NCBI GenBank assembly: GCA_949289625.1
Contig: CASEPH010000320.1
Coordinates: forward strand, 1 to 14,157
Reading direction: 5' to 3'
From: an uncultured Clostridia bacterium
GTDB lineage: Bacteria; Bacillota_A; Clostridia; Oscillospirales; Oscillospiraceae
DNA: 14,157 nt
Shown here: positions 8,279-14,128 of the stretch, piece after piece
Position numbering within the stretch: position 1 is the stretch's first letter
Layout: every line of letters starts with the position of its first letter
The notes under the pieces: generated by a model
What the model was told of the DNA's origin: nothing
Database searches by the model: none
Seen by the model: the letters and a program-made list of their open reading frames with translations, nothing else
Program-made: the position numbers and the translations under genes

Positions 8279-9325
8279 ATGTCAATGACCGGCTATGAAC
8301 GGATCAAGGCGTTGCTGGAGGGCAAGCCCATTGATCGCTCACCCATTGCCAGTTGGTATCACTTCCCACTGGTGGACCATAATATTACGGATTTTTCCCG
8401 TGCGCTCATCTGCTCCACCGACTTTTTCGGATGGGATTTTATTAAGATCATGACCTGCGGTCACTTTATGACGGAGGCCTATGGGGCGGACATCACCTAC
8501 TCGACCAATCCGCAGCAGTGGTACGGCACCGTCCACCGCTATCCGGTCCAGTCGACAGAAGATCTGTGGAAGGTCGGCGTGCTGAATGTGGACAACCCTA
8601 TGATGGCCCGGGAGCTGGAGATCGTGCGGATCCTGGCAAAGCGGTACAAGGGAAGCAAGCCCATCATCGCCACCATTTTTAATCCAATCACTTCCCTCCA
8701 GGAAATCACCAAGAGTTTGGACCCCAAGCCTATCCAGCAATTCCTGGCTCAGGATAAGGAAGCCGTTCACGCGGCGCTGAAGGCTATCCACCAGACCAAC
8801 CTCAACTATCTGGATGCGCTGATCGAGGCCGGTATCGACGGTATTTTCCTGGCGAATCAGTTTTCCCAGGCCGACCGGCTCACCGATGAGCAGTACGCCG
8901 AATTTGTCCGCCCCTATGATGACGCCACGTGGGAGTATATCAAGGGCCGCACCTGGTTCAACATGGCTCATGTCCATGGCACAGCGGATCTACGCATGGA
9001 CCAATATTTTCATCCGGACCTTCAGGCGCTCAACTGGGAATGCTGCCCCAAAGACGTTGCCCCGGAGCACACGGCATCCATTGCCAAGGTGGCCGCAATG
9101 ACAGATCAAGTTCTCATTACCGGCATTGACCAGAGAAATGATTTCCTGACTCCCTGCAATGACCGAGAAGCGGTCAAGCAGGTTATCCGGCAGCGATATG
9201 AGGCTGCCGTGCGGGAAAAGGGCGATAACCGGTTTGTTTTCGCCACCGGCTGCGGCATGCCGCTGACCAACCACCTGTACCTTCTGAGCCTTCTGGGCGA
9301 GGTCGTGGAGGAGTATCGGGGGTAA
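8279..9325 (+). CDS. Uroporphyrinogen decarboxylase (URO-D) superfamily protein of unknown substrate
   Basis: This 348-residue TIM-barrel protein starts like many URO-D/MtaA relatives (MTGYERIKALLEGKPIDRSP). The superfamily includes true uroporphyrinogen decarboxylase and zinc-dependent methyltransferases that move methyl groups between corrinoid proteins and thiols. Methyltransferases use an H-x-C...C zinc site. Here the equivalent positions appear to be H231-V-H233-G and C325 in FATGCGMP, so the middle cysteine is replaced by histidine. The segment TCGHFMTEAYGAD (59-71) and the LIEAGIDGIFLANQ stretch (181-194) fit the barrel. No haem gene or corrinoid-binding protein is in the window, so a haem role is unlikely. 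AGGAGA lies 9 bases before the ATG; an in-frame ATG two codons on is possible. Its place between two carbohydrate-type oxidoreductases suggests a step in the same catabolic route, perhaps demethylation or decarboxylation. Family assignment is firm and function is open. Confidence 0.82.
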   Translation: MSMTGYERIKALLEGKPIDRSPIASWYHFPLVDHNITDFSRALICSTDFFGWDFIKIMTCGHFMTEAYGADITYSTNPQQWYGTVHRYPVQSTEDLWKVGVLNVDNPMMARELEIVRILAKRYKGSKPIIATIFNPITSLQEITKSLDPKPIQQFLAQDKEAVHAALKAIHQTNLNYLDALIEAGIDGIFLANQFSQADRLTDEQYAEFVRPYDDATWEYIKGRTWFNMAHVHGTADLRMDQYFHPDLQALNWECCPKDVAPEHTASIAKVAAMTDQVLITGIDQRNDFLTPCNDREAVKQVIRQRYEAAVREKGDNRFVFATGCGMPLTNHLYLLSLLGEVVEEYRG

Positions 9326-9343
9326 CTCCGATAGGATGAAGAT

Positions 9344-10111
9344 ATGAAAGTAAACGATTTATTCGACCTCTCCGGCAAAAAGGCGATCGTCACAGGCGCC
9401 AGTGCCGGCCTGGGCCTCGGCATCGCGGAGGGCCTGCTGGAGGCTGGAGCCGAGGTTGTCCTGACAGGCAGTTCTGCCAGGGCGGAGGAGCAGGCCGCCC
9501 GTCTGCGGCGCTGCGGATATGCAGCTTACGCTGTGCGGGAGGACCTGCTTGACCCGGAGGCGCCTCCCCGGCTCTTTCGACAAGCTTTGAAGCTGCTAAA
9601 CGGGCAAGTCGATATCCTTGTCAACAATGCGGGCATTCAACGCAGGCACAAGAGCGAGGAATTTCCTCTTGAGGATTTTGATGATGTCCTTCAGGTCAAT
9701 CTCCGGGCGGTATTTCGACTTTCCCAACTGGCCGGACGCGAGATGCTGCGCCGGGGACATGGAAAAATCATCAATGTAGCGTCTATGAACTCCTACTTTG
9801 GCGGAATGTTGATTCCGGCGTACGCCGCCAGCAAGGCGGGTGTCGCGGCTATAACCCGCACACTCAACAACGAGTGGATGAGCCAGGGAGTCAGCGTCAA
9901 CGCTATTGCGCCGGGTTATATGGCTACCGACATGTGCGCGGCGCTTCAGCAGGACGAAAAACGCAACCAGGGAATTCTTGCGCGAATCCCCGCGGGGCGC
10001 TGGGGGACGCCGAATGATGTGAAAGGCCTAGCGGTTTTTCTGGCTTCGGCAGCCTCTGATTATATAGGCGGTGCGATCATTCCTATAGATGGAGGATATC
10101 TGGCGTGCTGA
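9344..10111 (+). CDS. Short-chain dehydrogenase/reductase, KduD-like (2-deoxy-D-gluconate 3-dehydrogenase family)
   Basis: This classical 255-residue SDR oxidises or reduces a secondary alcohol with NAD(P)(H). The cofactor motif is TGASAGLGLG (17-26), with NNAG at 94-97. The catalytic residues are N119, S147, Y160 and K164 (AYAASK). Several segments match KduD closely: NNAGIQRR (94-101), NNEW (175-178), SVNAIAPGYMATD (184-196), RIPAGRWG (214-221) and ASDYIGG...DGGYLA near the end. KduD acts on 2,5-diketo-3-deoxygluconate in pectin or uronate breakdown, and relatives act on other deoxy-sugar acids. AGGA lies 7 bases before the ATG, and the gene starts 18 bp after the URO-D-like gene. Its stop overlaps the GTG start option of the next gene. 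With the KDG-kinase-like gene at the left edge it hints at a keto-deoxy sugar acid intermediate. I do not assign the KduD symbol because the pathway partner KduI is absent here. Confidence 0.88.
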   Translation: MKVNDLFDLSGKKAIVTGASAGLGLGIAEGLLEAGAEVVLTGSSARAEEQAARLRRCGYAAYAVREDLLDPEAPPRLFRQALKLLNGQVDILVNNAGIQRRHKSEEFPLEDFDDVLQVNLRAVFRLSQLAGREMLRRGHGKIINVASMNSYFGGMLIPAYAASKAGVAAITRTLNNEWMSQGVSVNAIAPGYMATDMCAALQQDEKRNQGILARIPAGRWGTPNDVKGLAVFLASAASDYIGGAIIPIDGGYLAC

Positions 10112-10143
10112 ATCAAACGCCGCTGGAAAGGAGCAATCTTTTG
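10091..10143 (+). promoter_or_regulatory. Competing ribosome binding sites for the L-cysteine desulfidase gene
   Basis: Two start options exist in the same frame. GGAGG (10091-10095) stands 9 bases before a GTG at 10105, which overlaps the SDR stop. AAAGGAG (10127-10133) stands 7 bases before a TTG at 10141. The first site also encodes the conserved DGGY of the SDR, so its resemblance to a Shine-Dalgarno site may be incidental. The second would give a protein 12 residues shorter. Confidence 0.5.
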
Positions 10144-11418
10144 GATAAAACAGATCAACGGTATCAAGCCTGCCTGGCGGTACTACGTCAGGAGCTGATT
10201 CCCGCAATGGGCTGCACAGAGCCGATTGCCGTAGCCTATGCCGCCGCCGTATGCAGGGATCTGCTCAAAGAGCCGGTCCATGAATGTGCTCTTACTGTCA
10301 GCGGGCCTATCATTAAAAACGTTAAAAGCGTCGTTGTCCCCAACACCGGAGGCAGGCGGGGGTTGGAGGCGGCGGTTGCTGCGGGGATCTGCGGCGGCAA
10401 CGCTTCCGCCGGGCTGGAGGTCGTGGCCGGACTGACCGAACAGGACAGGGCATCCCTAACCCAATTTTTGAAACAGGTCCCTGTGCAGATCATACCAGCT
10501 TCGGTCCAGGAACCCTTATACATTGATCTGACCCTTTTTAGCCGGCTCCACAGCGCCCACGTCATTATTTCAGGGTTTCACACCAATCTTATCTACCAAG
10601 AACGAGATGGCTTGACAATTTTTGACCACAGGAAATCCGGCCCGATTGGGCAATCCTCTCCTGAATACGGTGCCCTAAAGGTGGAAACCATTTGGGATTT
10701 CGTCAACAGCGTGGAGATGGAAGACATCCACCACACCATCCAGCGATTTCTTTCCTATAACCTGGCGATATCCCAAGAAGGGCTTACAAATGCCTGGGGC
10801 GCTCAAATCGGCCGCACGCTCATGATGTCAGAGGGAACTCCGTCTGTCATTTTGCGGGCACGAGCTGCCGCCGCCGCCGGCAGTGATGCGCGCATGAGCG
10901 GCTGCGAGCTTCCGGTAGTCATTGTCTCGGGAAGCGGAAATCAAGGGATCACTGCCAGCCTGCCTGTCTGGGTGTATGCACAGGCCCTGGGGAGCAGCGA
11001 GGAGACCCTTTACCGGGCATTGACCCTCTCCGCTCTCATCGCCATTCATCAGAAAACAGGCATTGGCCGGATTTCTGCCTTCTGCGGAGCGGTATGCGCC
11101 GGCGTTGGCGCTGGGTGCGGAATTGCATACTTGCATGGTGCGGATCTTGATACAATCCAACACACCATCGTCAACGCTTTGGGCATTCTGTCCGGCATGG
11201 TGTGCGATGGAGCCAAGCCAAGCTGCGCTGCCAAGATTTCCGCGGCAGTTGATGCCGGTATCACAGGTTACCTAATGTACCGAAACGGTCAGCAATTTTA
11301 CGCCGGCGACGGCATTATCAAAAAGGGTGTAGAAAATACAATCCGTGTAATCGGCGAGCTTGCCAGTCAGGGAATGTGTGAGACAGATCGAAGAATTTTA
11401 GAGATTATGGTACGGTAA
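10105..11418 (+). CDS. L-cysteine desulfidase / serine dehydratase alpha-like [4Fe-4S] enzyme (CdsB/CyuA, UPF0597 family)
   Basis: This family breaks L-cysteine into pyruvate, ammonia and sulfide using a [4Fe-4S] cluster; E. coli CyuA (YhaM) and archaeal CdsB are the models. The protein has 437 residues from the GTG start (425 from the TTG start at 10141), close to family length. The N-terminal PAMGCTEPIA signature (C37) is the diagnostic active-site segment. Candidate cluster ligands are C327 (ISAFCG) with C367 and C374 in MVCDGAKPSC, and two further cysteines (C331, C338) lie in the glycine-rich stretch. Other conserved parts are SGPIIKNVKSVVVPNTGG (66-83) and SGSGNQGITASLPVWVYA (275-292). 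Activity on serine or another amino acid with a beta leaving group is possible. It is the last gene of the operon, before a strong terminator. It would give the module a way to remove sulfur or use cysteine as a carbon source, and sulfide release would follow. Confidence 0.88.
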   Translation: MLNQTPLERSNLLDKTDQRYQACLAVLRQELIPAMGCTEPIAVAYAAAVCRDLLKEPVHECALTVSGPIIKNVKSVVVPNTGGRRGLEAAVAAGICGGNASAGLEVVAGLTEQDRASLTQFLKQVPVQIIPASVQEPLYIDLTLFSRLHSAHVIISGFHTNLIYQERDGLTIFDHRKSGPIGQSSPEYGALKVETIWDFVNSVEMEDIHHTIQRFLSYNLAISQEGLTNAWGAQIGRTLMMSEGTPSVILRARAAAAAGSDARMSGCELPVVIVSGSGNQGITASLPVWVYAQALGSSEETLYRALTLSALIAIHQKTGIGRISAFCGAVCAGVGAGCGIAYLHGADLDTIQHTIVNALGILSGMVCDGAKPSCAAKISAAVDAGITGYLMYRNGQQFYAGDGIIKKGVENTIRVIGELASQGMCETDRRILEIMVR

Positions 11419-11429
11419 AAGAAAGAAAA

Positions 11430-11471
11430 ACCGGACAGGTAAAACTTCCCTTACCTGTCCGGTCTCTTTTT
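11430..11471. terminator. Bidirectional intrinsic terminator between convergent genes
   Basis: A perfect 13-bp stem (ACCGGACAGGTAA at 11430-11442 with its complement at 11451-11463) closes an 8-base loop. On the plus strand it is followed by CTCTTTTT. On the minus strand the hairpin is followed by TTTTTCTTTC. It can therefore end both the rightward operon after the desulfidase gene and the leftward transcript after the CysK-like gene, whose stop is 27 bp away. Confidence 0.9.
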
Positions 11472-11490
11472 GACATAAGGACATCACCTT

Positions 11491-12426
11491 TTACCACTCA
11501 TCAAAAAGGTCGGTTTCGATATACCTCTCTGCACTATCTGAAAAAACAGTTGTAATTCTCTTTCTATGAAACTCTTTCCGCCCGGCAAGCTGCCGACAAG
11601 CCCAGAGGGCCGCTCCCGAGGAAGGCCCCACCAAAAGGCCCTCGATCCGCGCCAGCTCCCTGGTTGTCTCATAGGCGTCCTGATCTGTCACGCTGATGAT
11701 CTCATCATATACGCCGGTATCCAGCACCTTTGGGACAAAGCTCGCGCCGATTCCCTTGATTTTTGCCGCTCCCACGCGGCCCGTGGACAGCACCGGGGAG
11801 CCCGCCGGCTCCACCGCTACCACATGGATCTTCGGATTCAAAAGTTTCAGATAGCCTCCTACACCGGTAATGGTCCCTCCTGACCCTACGCCGGCCACGA
11901 AAACATCAATTCTGCCGTCGGTGTCATTCCAGACCTCCAGTCCAGTGCTGAGCTTATGCGCCAGTGGATTGGCCGGATCAGCGAAGGGGTCAAGCAAATA
12001 GCTGTCCGGCATTGTCTGGGATAGTTCCCGCGCTTTAGCAATTGCTCCACGCATCCCACGCAAGCTCTCCGTCAGCACAAGCTCCGCTCCGATGTAGTGG
12101 AATAGCCTCCGCCGTTCTATGCTGCACCTCTCGGGGACGACAATCAAAAAACGGTAGCCCCTTGGCACTGCCAATGCGGCCAGGGAAATCGCCACATCCC
12201 CTTGCGAAGGGAGAATCAGCGTCATCCCGGGGCGTATGGTACCGTCAGACTCGGCACGATCCAGCATGGACCGCGCGGCTCGGTCCTTCACGCTCCCAAT
12301 CGGATTCACATACTCCAGTTTGGCCAGTATCTCTGCCTGTATCTGATAGTGCTGCTCATATGCGCGCAATTCAAGGATAGGCGTATTCCCGATCAGCTCC
12401 GCCACAGACGAATATATCTTTCCCAT
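11491..12426 (-). CDS. Divergent cysteine synthase (CysK/CysM-family) homologue with altered substrate loop
   Basis: This 311-residue fold-type II PLP enzyme is of usual CysK length. The PLP lysine is K47 in NPIGSVKDRA, the phosphate cradle is GSGGT (181-185), and the C-terminal SSGAAL (269-274) and DSAERYIETDLF (297-308) are classic CysK. The loop that holds the substrate carboxylate, PTSGNTG in cysteine synthases, is PSQGDVA here (73-79): S74, Q75, D77 and V78 replace T, S, N and T. The QF-NPANP segment has become DPFADPANP, losing the conserved Gln, and TTGPE has become STGLE. The fold should bind PLP, but activity on O-acetylserine is doubtful. A new substrate, a lyase role or a regulatory role with the adjacent CymR-like protein are alternatives. 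The start ATG has AAGGAG about 6-7 bases upstream. It follows the rrf2 gene by 52 bp and probably shares its promoter. Confidence 0.82.
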   Translation of the reverse strand: MGKIYSSVAELIGNTPILELRAYEQHYQIQAEILAKLEYVNPIGSVKDRAARSMLDRAESDGTIRPGMTLILPSQGDVAISLAALAVPRGYRFLIVVPERCSIERRRLFHYIGAELVLTESLRGMRGAIAKARELSQTMPDSYLLDPFADPANPLAHKLSTGLEVWNDTDGRIDVFVAGVGSGGTITGVGGYLKLLNPKIHVVAVEPAGSPVLSTGRVGAAKIKGIGASFVPKVLDTGVYDEIISVTDQDAYETTRELARIEGLLVGPSSGAALWACRQLAGRKEFHRKRITTVFSDSAERYIETDLFDEW

Positions 12427-12478
12427 ACTCTCTCCTTCCCCACCTCTAAGTCCTGAAGTCCAAGACGATCATGGGGCG

Positions 12479-12916
12479 CTAAATGCTGTAATCATCCTGC
12501 TCTCCGTCTATGCTCTCCCTTGCCAGGTCCTCCAATGTAATGCTGTCCAGATATTCCGTCACCACGTGATAAAGACCGTCCCACATGGCCCGAACCGCCT
12601 GTTGTCCATTATTGCTCTCCTGCGTTCCCATTTCATCTGGTGCCGTTACCGGGTAAAGACTGCCCTCAACCGCGCGCAGCACGTCGCCCACTGTGCTGCG
12701 CTCCATTCCAGGCATCAGCTTGTATCCCCCCTGAGGTCCCCGGGCACCTTTCAGAAAACCACCGGAAGTCAGAGCGCCTACCACCTGCTCCAAGTATTTT
12801 ACTGAAATATTTTGCCTGCGGGATACATCCTTAAGCGCGATGCAGCTCCCAGCGTTATGCAGGGTAATATCTACCATCAACTGTACCGCATATTTACCTT
12901 TTGTCGAAACTTTCAT
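12479..12916 (-). CDS. Rrf2-family transcriptional regulator, CymR-like
   Basis: This 145-residue winged-helix repressor begins with the family signature MKVSTKGKYAVQLMVDI. It has the recognition region QNISVKYLEQVVGAL (35-49) and the wing GARGPQGGYKL (57-67). The C-terminal half (VGDVLRAVEGSLYPV, then WDGLYHVVTEYLDSITLEDL and DGEQ) resembles CymR, the master cysteine-metabolism repressor of Bacillus and Staphylococcus. The three cysteines that hold the Fe-S cluster in IscR are absent; the only cysteine is C25, so it should be a cluster-free sensor. In B. subtilis CymR needs CysK as partner, and here a CysK homologue follows by 52 bp. The protein ends in isoleucine (DDYSI), the residue that CysE-type partners insert into the CysK active site. 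TAGGAG precedes the ATG. Likely targets are its own promoter and the cysteine genes nearby (inference). Confidence 0.85.
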   Translation of the reverse strand: MKVSTKGKYAVQLMVDITLHNAGSCIALKDVSRRQNISVKYLEQVVGALTSGGFLKGARGPQGGYKLMPGMERSTVGDVLRAVEGSLYPVTAPDEMGTQESNNGQQAVRAMWDGLYHVVTEYLDSITLEDLARESIDGEQDDYSI

Positions 12917-12935
12917 ATCGCACTCCTACAACAAG

Positions 12936-12973
12936 GTCATGGCTCACCAGCCTATCGGGAAGTGAGCCATGAC
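12936..12973. repeat. Perfect 12-bp inverted repeat in the rrf2 leader (operator or mRNA hairpin)
   Basis: Arms GTCATGGCTCAC (12936-12947) and GTGAGCCATGAC (12962-12973) flank a 14-base centre. The element lies between the rrf2 promoter (-10 at 12996-13001) and its ribosome binding site, so it is within the transcribed leader. No T tract follows on either strand, which argues against a simple terminator. It could be the operator through which the Rrf2 protein controls its own transcript, or an RNA hairpin. The arms are longer than a typical dimeric operator half-site. Confidence 0.7.
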
Positions 12974-12995
12974 AAAACATAATTATTTTAAGGAT

Positions 12996-13024
12996 ATTAT
13001 ATCACCAGTTTTATGGGAGCGCAA
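12996..13024 (-). promoter_or_regulatory. Promoter of the rrf2-cysK-like unit
   Basis: A consensus -10 TATAAT (12996-13001, minus strand) lies 17 bp from a weaker -35 TTGCGC (13019-13024). It sits in the gap after the second hydroxyacid dehydrogenase and would start transcription near 12989, just before the inverted repeat. A poor -35 with a perfect -10 suits a regulated promoter. Confidence 0.6.
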
Positions 13025-13041
13025 GCTAATCCTAGAATTTT

Positions 13042-14007
13042 TCAGCTATGCGCCACCACATGGGCCAGGGGCTCTCCTTTTTGGTAGTGCGCCAAGTTCT
13101 CCAAAAAATGGCTAATAATCAGTCGCAGGGACAAGCACTCGCTGCTGCAGGTGCCGTGGGATACCCGGAAACCACCCGCAACATGGGGCGTTACCACAAG
13201 GTTCGTTATACCCCAGGCACGGTGGTCGGCGGGAAGGGGCTCTTCTGGAACCACATCAACCGTGGCGCCGCGAAGCGCGCCTGATTCCACCGCGTCACAC
13301 AGCGCATCCAAATCCACGGCGGAACCACGACCGGCATTGACAAATACAGCGCCCTTTTTAAAGCAGGCAAAGGTCTCCCGGTTGAATATTCCCCTGGTCG
13401 CCTCGTTATCAGGAAGCACGGAAACTACAATGTCCGCCTGAGGAAGCACTTGGCACATCTGATCCAGTGTGTGCATCTCATCCACCCACTCTGACGTTGC
13501 CCCGAGCGTACGGCGGAACCCAAAAACCTTCGCCGCTCCCAGCAGCTTGACCCGTTTGGCAAAATTTTCTCCAATATCGCCCACGCCAAATACCGCCACA
13601 GCGGCGCCTTGAATAGACTTGCTCAGCCCCTCCTCCTTCCACAGCCTGGCATTCTGGTTATCCCGGAGCCGATGGAAATTTTGCAAATGCGTCATGACCG
13701 CACAGAGAAGATACTCGGAAATCATCTGTCCATAGGAGCCGGAGGAGCTTGTGAGAATTACATCCGGTCGCAGCAAACCGCCGGATGTGTATGCGTCCGC
13801 CCCTGCGCTGATCAGCTGAAGCCACTTCAAATTCGTGTACTGCTCCAATTTCGCTGGTGCAATATTACCAAATACTACATCCGCTTCCGCACATTGTTCG
13901 GGTGTGATCGCCGCATTGGTGGTAAATAAGACCTCATCATTTGAAGCAGCGGCAAGAATCCTCTGCTTGTCCTCTTCTTGAAGAGGACAAAGCACCGTCA
14001 GTTTCAT
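13042..14007 (-). CDS. D-isomer-specific 2-hydroxyacid dehydrogenase (second copy, GhrA/SerA-like branch)
   Basis: This cytosolic NAD(P)-dependent oxidoreductase of 321 residues acts on 2-hydroxy/2-oxo acids. The nucleotide motif is GVGDIG (141-146). After the second Rossmann strand the usual acidic residue is replaced by GFRRT (163-167), which suggests NADP(H) preference. The catalytic set is R227 in NAGRGS, E256 in VPEEPLP and H275 in VTPHVAGG. The substrate domain has KWLQLISAGAD (61-71). It differs clearly from the CtBP-like dehydrogenase at the left of the window, so the two are not a recent duplication. The ATG start follows a purine-rich AAAGGTAGGA leader, and a good promoter lies upstream. 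It shares orientation with the rrf2 and CysK-like genes, but rrf2 has its own promoter; readthrough is possible because no terminator is visible after this gene. Substrate is unknown; hydroxypyruvate, glyoxylate or phenylpyruvate-type acids are usual in the family. Confidence 0.85.
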   Translation of the reverse strand: MKLTVLCPLQEEDKQRILAAASNDEVLFTTNAAITPEQCAEADVVFGNIAPAKLEQYTNLKWLQLISAGADAYTSGGLLRPDVILTSSSGSYGQMISEYLLCAVMTHLQNFHRLRDNQNARLWKEEGLSKSIQGAAVAVFGVGDIGENFAKRVKLLGAAKVFGFRRTLGATSEWVDEMHTLDQMCQVLPQADIVVSVLPDNEATRGIFNRETFACFKKGAVFVNAGRGSAVDLDALCDAVESGALRGATVDVVPEEPLPADHRAWGITNLVVTPHVAGGFRVSHGTCSSECLSLRLIISHFLENLAHYQKGEPLAHVVAHS

Positions 14008-14055
14008 TTTCTATTTCCTACCTTTCATTGTTTTAATTAGGTTTTATATGTTTTG

Positions 14056-14084
14056 ATTTTACAGTAAGTTCTGTCCAGTGTCAA
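14056..14084 (-). promoter_or_regulatory. Promoter of the second 2-hydroxyacid dehydrogenase gene
   Basis: A consensus -35 TTGACA (14079-14084) and a near-consensus -10 TAAAAT (14056-14061) are 17 bp apart on the minus strand. The start point would be near 14050, with a leader of about 40 bases before the ATG. Confidence 0.7.
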
Positions 14085-14128
14085 GTAGTTATTTGCCGAT
14101 TTTTTGTAAAAAAGCACAAAAAAATTAG

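Noticed and set aside
8339..8977. Open frame of 212 codons on the minus strand opposite the URO-D-like gene
   Set aside because: It is antisense to a well-supported gene with a strong ribosome binding site, and it has no recognisable motifs.
8279..9325. True uroporphyrinogen decarboxylase (HemE)
   Set aside because: No haem biosynthesis genes are nearby, and the protein carries a metal-site pattern (HVHG and GCGMP) like methyltransferase-type relatives rather than HemE.
12448..12461. Direct repeat AAGTCC twice, 8 bp apart, between the rrf2 and CysK-like genes
   Set aside because: Six-base repeats occur often by chance, and nothing else marks the site as an operator or second promoter.
12917..13041. 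Possible T-box or SAM riboswitch before the cysteine-related genes
   Set aside because: The leader after the mapped promoter is only about 75 bases. It has no T-box sequence and no terminator with a T tract; only the simple inverted repeat is present.
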